From Marinobacter maritimus (GTDB taxonomy: Bacteria; Pseudomonadota; Gammaproteobacteria; Pseudomonadales; Oleiphilaceae), in NCBI RefSeq assembly GCF_007671675.1, contig NZ_VCGW01000002.1, positions 434,001 through 498,000 of the forward strand: 64,000 nucleotides of DNA, written 5' to 3'. Within the stretch, counting starts at the first letter, position 1; every line of letters starts with the position of its first letter. This document shows, one piece after another, positions 43,701 to 52,833 of the stretch. The translations under genes and the position numbers were made by a program. The notes beneath the pieces were generated by a model that was not told the origin of the DNA, searched no databases, and saw only the letters and a program-made list of their open reading frames with translations.

Positions 43701-44468
43701 TCAGCGTTCGGTTTCATAGCCAGATTCTTCAATGATGCTTCGGGCTTCGTCGCCGCGCAGGAACTCAAGCCACTGGTGCGCCGCATTTTTAGTTGCGCTG
43801 CGGGTAAGAAGAATAACCTGTTGCTTGATGGGGGAATAGTAGGCTTGCGGAATCACCCACAGTGAGCCGCCTTTTTCGTCCCAGGCGCGCACCTGCGAGA
43901 GAGCGACAAAACCGGATTGGGCGTTGCTGGTGGCGACAAACTGGAAGGTCTGGGCGATAGAGTCGCCACGCACCAGGCGATCCTGCAACGATTCCCACAG
44001 GCCCATTTGGGTGAGCACTTCCTGAGCTGCGAGACCGTAAGGCGCTGTTTTAGGGTTCGCAATCGCCAAGCGAGCAAATTTTCCGGATTCAAGCCATACC
44101 TTTGGATCCTCAAATGTGTCGCGTACCGGGCTCCATAGCGCAAGCTTTCCTTTGGCATAGGTGAACCGGGTGCCCGCTACGCCTTGACCACTCTTCTCAA
44201 GCAACTCCGGGCGATGGCTGTCGGCGGCAAGAAACACGTCAAACGGCGCACCATGTTCTATTTGTGCATAAAGCTTGCCAGTGGAGCCGAAACTGGCAAC
44301 GGCCTCCAACCCGGTTGCCTCACCAAATGCTGCAATCAGGTCGCGGGTGGTGTCGGTAAAGTTGGCAGCCACAGCAATCCGAACATCGACAGCGTGAGCC
44401 ATGCTGCTGAACGCCAGTAGCAGGCACAGGGCTGCTGCTGGGTGAAAACGTTTCCTGGGTAAGTGCAT
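43701..44468 (-). CDS. modA: Molybdate ABC transporter substrate-binding protein
   Basis: A 255-aa periplasmic protein with a signal peptide (about 1-25, cleavage after MAHA). Oxyanion-binding segments typical of ModA are visible: AANFTDT, FGSTGKLYAQIEHGAPFDVFLAAD, NPKTAPYG and the C-terminal TRSATKNAAHQWLEFLRGDEA. The ATG at 44468 places the signal correctly; the frame extends 50 codons upstream without support. A TGTATAGCG half-site lies near 44493 upstream, resembling part of a ModE box, but its partner half is poor. Confidence 0.94.
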   Translation of the reverse strand: MHLPRKRFHPAAALCLLLAFSSMAHAVDVRIAVAANFTDTTRDLIAAFGEATGLEAVASFGSTGKLYAQIEHGAPFDVFLAADSHRPELLEKSGQGVAGTRFTYAKGKLALWSPVRDTFEDPKVWLESGKFARLAIANPKTAPYGLAAQEVLTQMGLWESLQDRLVRGDSIAQTFQFVATSNAQSGFVALSQVRAWDEKGGSLWVIPQAYYSPIKQQVILLTRSATKNAAHQWLEFLRGDEARSIIEESGYETER

Positions 44469-44544
44469 GGGCGTCTTTTTTGTATCCGGATGTGTATAGC
44501 GATGTGCCTGGTATGGTTGCCTCAGGGCCAGGGCGGGCGGCTTC

Positions 44545-45462
44545 TCAGTTATCGAACTCATTCTCCGTGACAAGCAGCGAGAATACATGTTCCCGGACTT
44601 CTTCGGCATTGGCTTCATTCAGCATCTCGTGCCTGCCCCCTTCGAATAACCGCAAACTTGTTTCCCGCACGCCTGCCCTCTGGATGTGCTGAGCGTGCCG
44701 GGTAATTCCTTTGCCCATTTCCCCAACCGGATCGTCCGAGCCGGAAAACAGGTGAACGGGGAGGGTCTGGCGCCAAAGCGAAGGTTTAATGGTAAGCATA
44801 CCCTGAATAAAATCATGCCACAGCCCGGCGGTGCATTCGAACCCACACAGCGGATCCGCTACATATTGGTCTACTTGGGCGGTATCCCGGCTTAGCCAGT
44901 CGCAGTCAGTGCGGTTGGGGCGGAACAGGCGGTTGAACTTGCCAAAGGTCATTCCGGCAATGGTTGGGCTTCGGTGATGTTGGCCGTATAGCCGACGAAT
45001 TCCCCTGATCAAGATTCCAGAGACCCATAAGTGGGGTCGGGAGATACGGTTGCTGGCGCTTAGTATCAGGCAGTCCAGTGAGTTAGGATGCTGCTGCGCG
45101 CAGCTCTGGGCGATGAACGACCCCATACTGTGCCCAAGCAAGGCCAGAGGTATGCCAGGAAAACGTTCCCGTGCATCGAGCAGTACCTGGTGCAGATCGT
45201 CGACCACCTTTTCCCAGCCGTCAGTATCGCTGTAATGTCCAAGCTGATGGGGCGGGCATTCAGGGCCGTGGCCCCGATGATTCAAAGTAACAACGGCAAT
45301 ATCTTGCTTGGCCAGCCAACGGGCGAAATCAGCATAACGCCCCGCATGCTCCGCCATACCGTGGGCGATAACCAGAGCTGAACGAGGCGTTTTCGGACAA
45401 AAAATCGTGCCCGTTATCACATGATTATTCTGGCCGTTCAGACTTAGGGGTTGCTCTTGCAT
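44545..45462 (-). CDS. Lysophospholipase/monoacylglycerol lipase-type hydrolase
   Basis: A 305-aa serine hydrolase of the PldB/monoglyceride lipase group. HGMAEHAGRYADFARWL and NHRGHGPE are family signatures, the nucleophile is the serine in LLGHSMGS (near 115), the acid is probably Asp in SGSDDPVG and the base His in GGRHEMLNE. No signal peptide is visible, so it acts in the cytoplasm or on the inner membrane face. It overlaps the sterol desaturase gene upstream by 38 bp, so they share a transcript. Confidence 0.88.
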   Translation of the reverse strand: MQEQPLSLNGQNNHVITGTIFCPKTPRSALVIAHGMAEHAGRYADFARWLAKQDIAVVTLNHRGHGPECPPHQLGHYSDTDGWEKVVDDLHQVLLDARERFPGIPLALLGHSMGSFIAQSCAQQHPNSLDCLILSASNRISRPHLWVSGILIRGIRRLYGQHHRSPTIAGMTFGKFNRLFRPNRTDCDWLSRDTAQVDQYVADPLCGFECTAGLWHDFIQGMLTIKPSLWRQTLPVHLFSGSDDPVGEMGKGITRHAQHIQRAGVRETSLRLFEGGRHEMLNEANAEEVREHVFSLLVTENEFDN

Positions 45463-46402
45463 GCAGCGCTCCGGGAGCAGGTGGGGCCGGGCGTTCCCAT
45501 TCCGGCGGTTTCCAAAGGTGGCTCAGCCGAGACATTAGTCCACCGGGGCGGGCCATGTCGCGGAACAGATCCACGTATTCGTGAGTCCAGAGCACAAACA
45601 GATTTTGGGACGGCGCAGGGCGGGTAATTCCGTAATCAACCGGTACCTTGGCGTCTTCCTCCGTAAAGCTATCGAACAGGCGATCCCAGATAATCAGAGT
45701 GCCGCCGTAATTGCGGTCAATATAATCCGGATTGCGGCCATGATGAACCCGGTGATGACTCGGGGTGTTGAAAACCTGTTCGATCCAGCCCGGCAGTTGC
45801 CCAACCAATGTGGTGTGAACAAAAAACTGATAGACCAGAGACAGTGCGTAGGTGATGCCTATCCATACCGGATTAAAGCCCAGCAGAGCCAGGGGGAGGT
45901 AAAAGGCCCAGCCTCCATTGAAAACGTTGGTGGCGTTCTGGCGCATTGCCGTGGAAAAGTTCATTCGCTCGGAGGAATGATGAACAACGTGGGCGGCCCA
46001 GAACCATCGCATGCGGTGGCTGGCACGATGCATCCAGTAGAAGCAAAAATCCACGCCCAAAAAGGTAAGCAAACCGGTCAGCCAGTTCAGCTCCAGCTCG
46101 AAAAGACGGTAGTGGTAGCATAGAGCGTAAACCGGAAAGGCAATAATGCCGGCAAACAATAGCTCGGTGACCTGGTAACCCGCCCCCAGGGTGAAGTTCC
46201 GGATGGCTTCCCGGGTATCCATCAGATTCGGGTTGTGTCGTATTTTCAGATACTCGAAAACCGCTACGGCAAGAAAAACCGGTGTGGCGACAACAAATAT
46301 AAGTTGCCGTTCATCCAGTGCCAGCCAAGGGGAAATCGCCTGCCAGAGTGCCAGCAGGCCACTTTCCTCAAGTACCGCTAACATCATGTCCGTTAGTGAC
46401 AT
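45425..46402 (-). CDS. Sterol desaturase/fatty acid hydroxylase family protein
   Basis: A 325-aa integral membrane di-iron enzyme. The histidine clusters of the superfamily are HRASH, HVVHHSS and TPSHHRVHHG, followed by LIIWDRLFDSF. Several membrane helices flank them. Members hydroxylate or desaturate lipids; in bacteria the substrate is often a fatty acid, carotenoid or alkylglycerol ether. The ATG follows GGGGGAAAG. The C-terminal 30 residues, rich in proline and alanine, overlap the lysophospholipase gene. Coupling with a lipase suggests membrane-lipid modification, as inference. Confidence 0.88.
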   Translation of the reverse strand: MSLTDMMLAVLEESGLLALWQAISPWLALDERQLIFVVATPVFLAVAVFEYLKIRHNPNLMDTREAIRNFTLGAGYQVTELLFAGIIAFPVYALCYHYRLFELELNWLTGLLTFLGVDFCFYWMHRASHRMRWFWAAHVVHHSSERMNFSTAMRQNATNVFNGGWAFYLPLALLGFNPVWIGITYALSLVYQFFVHTTLVGQLPGWIEQVFNTPSHHRVHHGRNPDYIDRNYGGTLIIWDRLFDSFTEEDAKVPVDYGITRPAPSQNLFVLWTHEYVDLFRDMARPGGLMSRLSHLWKPPEWERPAPPAPGALHARATPKSERPE

Positions 46403-46501
46403 AAGCTTTCCCCCTTCTATATTCCGCTGTATTCTGGCACGAGCTCGCGGGATGGGGGCAGTCGTATCACGCCACTGGGGGTAGCGATTTACGCCAACGA
46501 G

Positions 46502-47242
46502 TTATCGGTAGTCACTGTACAATTTTCCAAGCACCTGCAGTTGCGGTTGCCATTGGGTGAGCCAATCTTTGACTTCCTTGGGGATTCTCGCCGGCTTTGG
46601 CCAGGGTACCGGGTAGGCTTCAGGTTGAAACAGCGGTGCAAAAAGTGCGGCAGCCGTCAGGTCGGCACGAGAGAAGGAATCACCCCCCAGAAACGGCTGC
46701 CGGCTGTAGATTTCCGCCAGTTCGACAAGCAGACCTTCCATCGCCTTTCGGGATTCTTCGGCGGTTTTTTCGTTGATCTTCATCCATTTTCGCATCACTT
46801 CATTTACCCGGCTGAAGGCGAGGCTGAGCAGTATGCGATTGTAGAAAGGCGTCCCCGCCGCGAGTAGTGGCACCACTATTTTCGGGCGCTGCAGGAAATG
46901 GTGGTAGGAGTAACAGCGGACGGCGGGGCCGGCTTCTGCGTCCAGGCGCTTTTCCCACTCCAATGCTTGCGTTCTTGCAGGTTCATCCGCTGGGGTGAGC
47001 GGCTTGTCAGGGAAGGTCCTGTCAAGGTAATCGAGAATGTCGAACGACCCCTGGATTACCTCACCATCATGCTCCAATACCGGTACTGAGGCGCCTGCAC
47101 CCCGCGTCAGCTTCCTCACGGTTTTTATGTGCTGGCCTGGCAACAGAGTTGTGGTTTCGTAACTGAGCTCTTTGTAATCCAGTGCCCAACGGATTTTCTC
47201 GCAGTAGTGGGATATGGCGAACTGATAAAGCCTGAGAGCCAT
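46502..47242 (-). CDS. Glutathione S-transferase family protein
   Basis: A 246-aa protein with an N-terminal thioredoxin-like domain (LYQFAISHYCEKIRWALDYK, about 5-24; GASVPVLEHDGEVIQGSFDILDYLD with the Ser-Phe turn that binds glutathione) and a helical C-terminal domain. The SHYCEK motif puts a cysteine at the catalytic position, more like omega/beta-type transferases that reduce disulfides than conjugating ones. The ATG has AGGAG upstream. Substrate unknown. Confidence 0.86.
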   Translation of the reverse strand: MALRLYQFAISHYCEKIRWALDYKELSYETTTLLPGQHIKTVRKLTRGAGASVPVLEHDGEVIQGSFDILDYLDRTFPDKPLTPADEPARTQALEWEKRLDAEAGPAVRCYSYHHFLQRPKIVVPLLAAGTPFYNRILLSLAFSRVNEVMRKWMKINEKTAEESRKAMEGLLVELAEIYSRQPFLGGDSFSRADLTAAALFAPLFQPEAYPVPWPKPARIPKEVKDWLTQWQPQLQVLGKLYSDYR

Positions 47243-47417
47243 GCTTTGTCTCCTGTGTGATGATCTTTAGCATAACCGTCGGTTGGAGGGATAAAAAGCA
47301 GCATGGCTGTATGCGTTGCGTGATTCTAACGCTTCCAGGGCTTCTGCAATTGGTTTTCCTCAAGGCTTGCCTTTAAGATGCCGACATTCATTCACGTTTT
47401 AATGCCGAGGTGTGTCC

Positions 47418-48395
47418 ATGTACCTGAAACGGATCTTGGTGACGTCTGTCGTCGCAGCCAGTGGGCTTTTTCTCTCTGCCTGCGCCACCGGGCCGGATTC
47501 GCCGGCGACGTCAGGCAGCTATCAGTGTGGCCAGTTGAGCGTCGCTGCGACCAGTGTTGGAAACGGCGACCAGCTTGACGTTGACTATCAGGGCCAGCGC
47601 CTTGTGCTAAAACAGGCAGTGAGCGCTTCCGGAGCGCGTTATGTAGCGCCGGAAGATGATGAAACCTACTTCTGGAGTAAAGGCGAGCGAGCGCTGTTCA
47701 GCGTAAAAGGACAGAAATACCCGGAGTGCTTGCAGGACGGTGCGCTGGAAATGCCGTTTGAGGCCACTGGCAACGAGCCTTTCTGGCACGTCCGTTTAGC
47801 GCATAAGGAGTTGGTGTTGAATCGCCCTTATGATACCGGTGAGCCTGAAAAGGTCGCGCTGGAAACGACCGTCGCTAGCCGCCATGGCCGCGAATTACGT
47901 GGTGAGCTGGATGGGCAGGAACTGACGCTTAAGGTGGCGCATCAGCTGTGTGAAGACACTATGTCTGGAGCCCAGTTCCCGGCGCAGGTTCGCCTGGAAC
48001 TGAACGGTGAAGTCTTCCAGGGCTGTGGTGGTGATCCTGAGCGCTTGTTCCGCGGAGCCGAGTGGGTTGTTGAAGACCTGGCAGGCGCCGGCATTATTGA
48101 TAGCTCCCGGATGACTGTTGAGTTTCTGGATGAAAACCGCCTTGCTGGCCGTGCCTCTTGTAATCGCTACGGAGGCCAGTATGAGCGCACTGCTGAAGGG
48201 ATGAGCTTTGACTATATGTTTTCAACTAAAATGGCCTGCGCGCCGGCCCTGATGAACCAGGAAGATCGCTTTCTGGAGCTCATGTCGAAGGTAAAACGTG
48301 CATCGATTGGCCGCAACGGACAGCTGGTGCTGACAACCTCGACAGGCGAGGAGATCACCGCGTTTCAATCAACGGAGAACAAGGGCAATCCGTAG
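47418..48395 (+). CDS. Lipoprotein with MliC, COG3650 and META domains
   Basis: A 325-aa precursor with a lipoprotein signal (GLFLSAC, Cys near 22). Three regions follow. About 32-110 looks like the MliC/PliC lysozyme inhibitor domain (YQCGQLSVAATSVG...YFWSKGERALFSVKGQKYPEC). About 118-205 is COG3650-like (FEATGNEPFWHVRL). About 213-320 is a META/HslJ domain (GAEWVVEDLAG...GRASCNRYGGQYE...STKMACAP). The role may be outer-membrane protection against lysozyme or other stress. The ATG at 47418 has GAGG 7 nt upstream. The 3' end overlaps the next gene (opposite strand) by 31 bp. Confidence 0.8.
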   Translation: MYLKRILVTSVVAASGLFLSACATGPDSPATSGSYQCGQLSVAATSVGNGDQLDVDYQGQRLVLKQAVSASGARYVAPEDDETYFWSKGERALFSVKGQKYPECLQDGALEMPFEATGNEPFWHVRLAHKELVLNRPYDTGEPEKVALETTVASRHGRELRGELDGQELTLKVAHQLCEDTMSGAQFPAQVRLELNGEVFQGCGGDPERLFRGAEWVVEDLAGAGIIDSSRMTVEFLDENRLAGRASCNRYGGQYERTAEGMSFDYMFSTKMACAPALMNQEDRFLELMSKVKRASIGRNGQLVLTTSTGEEITAFQSTENKGNP

Positions 48396-49204
48396 CTGGC
48401 CAGTATCTCACTGAGCCGCCCCGATTGCCGCAGTTCTCTGGTGCCATCCGACAGCACCTGGGCGAGTTCTGCGGCTTTCGGGTTGGCTGGCGAGAACGCA
48501 ATAAAGATAGGTGCTTCGTATATTTCGCCGGCGTTGCGCGGCGGCGTCAGATCGCTTCGGGTCTCCAGTGCCCAGTTCATGACAAACTCATCTTCCACAA
48601 AAACGTCTGTCCGGTGCCGTTCAAGTAGGCTCACAGCGCGGTTAAGTGGCGCCGGCCCGGACAGTATCCACACGCGGTTCTGGTCGTCCAGATTACGTTC
48701 GATGTAAGCACCCAGTTCCGGTGAATAGAAATAGCCGTTAATTGCAAGCAGGGTTTGTCCTTTCAGGGATTCAATGCCTTGGTAAACCCAATGGCTGGCA
48801 GCATTGGTGTACAGACTTGTACGTGAGACTCCAATGGCCTCCCGGGGGAAAACGAACCCCGGAGCGCCCCCTGTAAACGCGCCTGTTATTGCGTCTATGC
48901 GGCCTTCTTTGGCAAGTTGAATGGCCCGCGCCCAACTTACATTCAGGTATTCGACTTCGTATCCCGCTGCAGCAAAGACCTCTCTTGCCGTGTCTATGGT
49001 GTAGCCCTCGCGGGCAGCGCCAGCCACGCAGTTGTGGGGGCACCAAGGGTCTGCGGCAATAACAATGGTGAATTCACTCCGGCTTGCAGGCCGGGTTTTA
49101 TCCGATGGATGAGTGGTTTGCGCAGGGTAGCTGACCGGCTGCTCTTCTGGCGGTGAGCAGCCGGCAAGGCTAATGAACAATGCAATCAGGATTGCTCGGG
49201 GCAT
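48365..49204 (-). CDS. Solute-binding lipoprotein, family 3
   Basis: A 279-aa periplasmic lipoprotein (ISLAGC, Cys near 16) of the type that binds amino acids or similar small molecules: FTIVIAADPWCPHNC, GYTIDTAREVFAAAGYEVEYLNVSWARAIQLAKEGRIDAITGAF, then a second lobe. No permease or ATPase specific to it is adjacent, although proV lies 95 bp upstream on the same strand. It could serve a sensor or a transporter elsewhere. The presence of two cysteines near CPHNC suggests a disulfide. Confidence 0.8.
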   Translation of the reverse strand: MPRAILIALFISLAGCSPPEEQPVSYPAQTTHPSDKTRPASRSEFTIVIAADPWCPHNCVAGAAREGYTIDTAREVFAAAGYEVEYLNVSWARAIQLAKEGRIDAITGAFTGGAPGFVFPREAIGVSRTSLYTNAASHWVYQGIESLKGQTLLAINGYFYSPELGAYIERNLDDQNRVWILSGPAPLNRAVSLLERHRTDVFVEDEFVMNWALETRSDLTPPRNAGEIYEAPIFIAFSPANPKAAELAQVLSDGTRELRQSGRLSEILASYGLPLFSVD

Positions 49205-49299
49205 GGTTGAAGCCGCATTAGTGATGTCAGGGTACTACGAAGGCGAGCGTGCACTGAGAGAATAGCTCACGCCCGGCTCTTTGCATCGGTTACGGCTAA

Positions 49300-50358
49300 T
49301 TATTCCTTACTGGCGCTGTTCGTGGTTGAAGCATCTGTCGGAACCAGTGCACGAGTCAGATCCTTCATGCTGAGGCTGCCTATTGCCTCGCCGTTGCGAA
49401 TCACCCTGAATATCAGGTCCGTGTCGCCACCTGAGCGGGAAAGCACGGTTTCAAGGTTGTCCTTCTCGGAAATGTCACCTGCATAATCTGTATCGCTCTC
49501 GACATCAGGATTCATGATGGAGCGCACCCTGAGCACCCGCGCACGATTGATATCGTTTATAAAGGCGACAATGTATGGATCGTTGGGGTTGAGCAGGATG
49601 TCCTGTGGGTCACCTTGCTGAACGACTTCGCCATCTTTGAGAATGACCAGATGATCCGAGAGCTTCAGTGCTTCGTCCAGATCGTGCGTGATGAACACAA
49701 TGGTTTTCTGAAGCTCGCCCTGCAGTTCCAGCAGCAGATCCTGCATGTCGGACCGGATCAGCGGATCCAGCGCAGAGAAGGCTTCGTCCATCAGCATGAC
49801 CGGGGAGTTGGACACCAGCGCACGGGCTATGCCCACCCGTTGCTGCATACCACCGGATAACTGATGGGGATATTGGTTTTCGTTGCCCTCAAGTCCCACC
49901 CTCGCTAGCCACTTTACCGCTTCGCCTTCAAAATCCGCGACGGTGGAACCGCGAATGTTGAGGGCCATGCCGGCGTTTTCGAGCACTGTTTTGTGCGGCA
50001 GCAATGCGAACTTCTGGAACACCATGGACATCTGTTCCCGCCGGAGCTGACGGAGTTGTTCTTCGTCCAGGTCGAGAACATCCTCGCCATCAAGGCGGAC
50101 TTCTCCGGCGGTGGGTTCAATCAGACGGTTGAGGTGGCGGATCAGAGTTGACTTGCCAGAACCCGAAAGCCCCATAATAACGGTGATCTTGCCATCGAGG
50201 ATATCCACGTTGATATCCCTGAGCCCCAGGACATGGTTTTGCTGATCCAGCAGATCGGCCTTGTTCATGCCCCGTTTTACATATTCAAGTGCCACATCCG
50301 GTGTCGGACCGAAAATTTTGTAAAGGTTCTTGATGGAAATCTTTATCTCATTTGCCAC
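49300..50358 (-). CDS. proV: Glycine betaine/proline ABC transporter ATP-binding protein
   Basis: A 352-aa ABC ATPase of the ProV/OpuA group. It begins with the group's helix (KNLYKIFGPTPDVALEYVKRGMNKADLLD), Walker A GLSGSGKST, signature LSGGMQQRVGIARAL, Walker B VMLMDEAFSALDPLIR. The C-terminus has only a short regulatory tail compared with the 400-aa E. coli ProV, so the CBS osmosensing part is reduced. It lies 9 bp after proW. Confidence 0.93.
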   Translation of the reverse strand: MANEIKISIKNLYKIFGPTPDVALEYVKRGMNKADLLDQQNHVLGLRDINVDILDGKITVIMGLSGSGKSTLIRHLNRLIEPTAGEVRLDGEDVLDLDEEQLRQLRREQMSMVFQKFALLPHKTVLENAGMALNIRGSTVADFEGEAVKWLARVGLEGNENQYPHQLSGGMQQRVGIARALVSNSPVMLMDEAFSALDPLIRSDMQDLLLELQGELQKTIVFITHDLDEALKLSDHLVILKDGEVVQQGDPQDILLNPNDPYIVAFINDINRARVLRVRSIMNPDVESDTDYAGDISEKDNLETVLSRSGGDTDLIFRVIRNGEAIGSLSMKDLTRALVPTDASTTNSASKE

Positions 50359-50367
50359 GTGCTGTCC

Positions 50368-51402
50368 TCACTGATTTTGGCTGGCGTTGATGCGTGCCAG
50401 AGAAGCTTTGGTCACACGGTCAAGAATGACGGCCAGGATCACAATGCCGAGGCCGGAAACCAGGCCAACACCCAGCTCCAGATTTCGAATGCCGCGAAGC
50501 ACCAGCACACCGAGGCCGGGAGCCGAAACCAGTGATGCGATAACAACCATGGCGAGGCTCATCATGATGGTCTGGTTTACGCCAGCCATGATGTTGGGCA
50601 GAGCCAGGGGTATCTGGACCTTGAACAGTTTCTGGCTGGGCGTCATGCCGAACGCATCCGCCGCTTCGATCACATCCTTGTCCACCAGCCGGATGCCAAG
50701 ATTGGTCAGCCGCACTACAGGCACGATGGCGTACAGAATAATGGCGATACCGTATAGCTTGGATTCGGTCACGCTGAACAGGAAGATCAGCGGAATCAGG
50801 TAAACGAATGGGGGTAGCGTCTGGAGCATGTCGAGCACCGGAATCGTCAGCCGCTGCATTGTGTTGCTTCTGGACATGGCGATGCCTATGGGTACGCCAA
50901 GCAGGACACAGAGGAAAGCGCAGACAAAAATAATGGCAAGCGTCTGCATGGCGTATTCGTAGTAGTCGATAAAGGCCAACAGGCAAATGCTGGCGCCCAC
51001 AAACAGCACCAGTTTCCAGGATTTGGTGACCAGAAAAACAATGACTAACATAATCGGGATTATGATCCACCAGGGTGTGGTGAGCATGCCGTACAGGGCG
51101 CCATCAAGGGCCCAGCTCAGCGGCTGAGTCAGTGGATCAAGCACCAGGCTGAGATTGTCTTTTACGGCAAGAAAGCCCTGTTCCAGGCCCTTGGTGAGTT
51201 CTCTGGATTGTGGAAATGCAGCGCAGGAGTCGTTGAGAGAATCCATCGATGGGAATGGAAAGTCCCACAGGGATTCCGGTTCTGCATTATCGCCTTTGGC
51301 TTTGGCGAGCAGGTCGGCCATCGACATGGGGCCGTCTTCTTTACCTTCCGCGCACCATTCTTTTAACCCAAGTGCCGAAAACAGGGAGTCGTAGGTTGCC
51401 AT
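50368..51402 (-). CDS. proW: Glycine betaine/proline ABC transporter permease
   Basis: A 344-aa permease. The N-terminal 90 residues are hydrophilic, as in E. coli ProW, then about six to seven membrane helices follow. The cytoplasmic EAA loop is EAADAFGMTPSQKLFKVQIPLALPNIMAGVNQTIMMSLAMVV. QTLPPFVYLIPL is a family stretch. It lies between proX (119-bp gap with a hairpin) and proV. Confidence 0.93.
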   Translation of the reverse strand: MATYDSLFSALGLKEWCAEGKEDGPMSMADLLAKAKGDNAEPESLWDFPFPSMDSLNDSCAAFPQSRELTKGLEQGFLAVKDNLSLVLDPLTQPLSWALDGALYGMLTTPWWIIIPIMLVIVFLVTKSWKLVLFVGASICLLAFIDYYEYAMQTLAIIFVCAFLCVLLGVPIGIAMSRSNTMQRLTIPVLDMLQTLPPFVYLIPLIFLFSVTESKLYGIAIILYAIVPVVRLTNLGIRLVDKDVIEAADAFGMTPSQKLFKVQIPLALPNIMAGVNQTIMMSLAMVVIASLVSAPGLGVLVLRGIRNLELGVGLVSGLGIVILAVILDRVTKASLARINASQNQ

Positions 51403-51472
51403 TTGCGTTTAGCCTCTTCTGCGCATGGGGAGCCATCCGCAACAGAATTCGGTTGCTGTCACTATCAGATGT

Positions 51473-51508
51473 GCCCGGGGCATATCCTTGCAGATACTGC
51501 TCCCGGGC
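51473..51508. other. Intercistronic hairpin between proX and proW
   Basis: GCCCGGG (51473-51479) pairs with CCCGGGC (51502-51508), and GCA/TGC extend the stem with one bulged base. No T-run follows on the minus strand, so it is not a simple terminator. In other binding-protein operons such hairpins raise the level of the upstream binding-protein mRNA; that role is inferred here. Confidence 0.6.
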
Positions 51509-51521
51509 CAGGGCGGGTTAA

Positions 51522-52490
51522 TCAGTTTTCAAGAATGGCAGCAAGTTTTTTCTTGGCGTCATCGTTCAGCCAGCCAGACCATTCATCACGGTTGTTGCTC
51601 AGGAAATAAACCGCAGCTTCTTCACCGGATGCGTTACTGGAGTCCATCCAGGCCAGAAGCGCGCTCATGGTGTCTGTTTTAAATGTCATTTTGCTGAGCA
51701 TCTCTGTCACTTCCGGTTCGCGGTCCTTGAAGTCGGTGGTCACAGAGGTAAGAACGGTTGCTGCCGGGAACTCGGATACACCGGGGTTGTCCGCGTTGGC
51801 AGTCTGGTTCTTCTGGTGAACCTCCGGCTTGTATTCGCCAAGCTCTACCCGGGTCATGTCATATTTGCCCAGTGGCACGGTCGGGCCCCAGTAGTAGCCG
51901 AACCATGGCTCTTCTTTCTGAACAGCAGACGCCATTGAAGAGGCAAGGGTCTCACCGGAGCCGTGGTTGAACACCTTGATGCCGGCGTCTTCCAGATCCA
52001 GAGCGCGAATCAAGTTGTCACTGACAACTCTGCAGCCCCAACCATCCGGACAGTTGTTGAAGCGCGCGCCCACCAGTTCGGGGTTGGCCATCACACCTTC
52101 GATCGTTTTCAGCTCGGGGTGTTTCTCGGCCAGATAAGTGGGAATCCACCAGCCTTCCACGCCGCCGGGATCAAGCACTTTTCCGAGCCTTTCGATTTTG
52201 CCCTCTTTCTCAAGGCGAAGATAAGACTCACCGGCAGAATTCAACCACAGTTCGGTGACAATATCCGGTTCGCCATTCTCCGCTACGGACGTTACCGCAG
52301 GTACGGTGTCTGAAGGGATAACCGACACATCGCAGCCATAGCCCTGCTCCATAATGAACTTGGCTACGTTGGTGACCACTGTATTGGAGGCCCAGTTCAT
52401 TTCCGTGATTGATACTTCACCGCAGTTGGCTTGTGCCATGGCGGGCACCGATAGCGCACATAGCAGTGCGGCAGACGTAAGCTTTCGCAT
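51522..52490 (-). CDS. proX: Glycine betaine/proline ABC transporter substrate-binding protein
   Basis: A 322-aa periplasmic protein with a signal peptide (about 1-21, cleavage after AQA). It has the aromatic segments of ProX-type quaternary-amine binders: EMNWASNTV, DIVTELWLNS, GWWIPTYL and EEPWFGYYWGPTVPLGKYDM, which supply tryptophans for the cation cage. The ATG at 52490 has GGAGAAG upstream; the longer frame is rejected. It is first in the order proX-proW-proV, the reverse of E. coli. Uptake of betaine fits life in salt water. Confidence 0.93.
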   Translation of the reverse strand: MRKLTSAALLCALSVPAMAQANCGEVSITEMNWASNTVVTNVAKFIMEQGYGCDVSVIPSDTVPAVTSVAENGEPDIVTELWLNSAGESYLRLEKEGKIERLGKVLDPGGVEGWWIPTYLAEKHPELKTIEGVMANPELVGARFNNCPDGWGCRVVSDNLIRALDLEDAGIKVFNHGSGETLASSMASAVQKEEPWFGYYWGPTVPLGKYDMTRVELGEYKPEVHQKNQTANADNPGVSEFPAATVLTSVTTDFKDREPEVTEMLSKMTFKTDTMSALLAWMDSSNASGEEAAVYFLSNNRDEWSGWLNDDAKKKLAAILEN

Positions 52491-52833
52491 AGTCACTTCT
52501 CCGTTCGAGGGTTGGTGAGTTCTGGTATCAGTTGTTTTGCTAATTGTTTTATGACTGATGTGAGGTAACCGGGAAAGGCTCTCTGGTTTGCGGTTTTCTG
52601 GCAATGCTGGGAGTAGGGCAAAACGACTCGTCTCGGTTACCACGTAGCCATAAGCATAAGGATCCTGAGCTCAGTTACAAGGTTTTAACGAAAATGGGCC
52701 ATTTATGAAGACGTATTGAATAAGCTTGCGAGGCTTCTCGTCAGTTGCTTGACGCAACCCTTTTTTCGAGCCAATCTCTCGGTTGTCTGTCACCTTGACT
52801 CATTCTGCTTATTCCTGAACGGAGCTGATAACA
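52491..52833. other. 343-bp divergent intergenic region between proX and a GST gene
   Basis: This gap has no convincing gene. On the minus strand, TTGTAA, a 16-bp spacer and TATGCT near 52660-52690 form a candidate proX promoter. On the plus strand, GTTGC-TTGAC-GCAAC followed by CCTTTTTT (52744-52766) is a weak terminator-like hairpin. I saw no clear osmoregulatory operator and no repeat shared with other gaps. Confidence 0.4.

Noticed and set aside
44483..44510. ModE box upstream of modA
   Set aside because: One half (TGTATAGCG on the plus strand) is good but the second half is poor and at the wrong distance; no modE gene is present.
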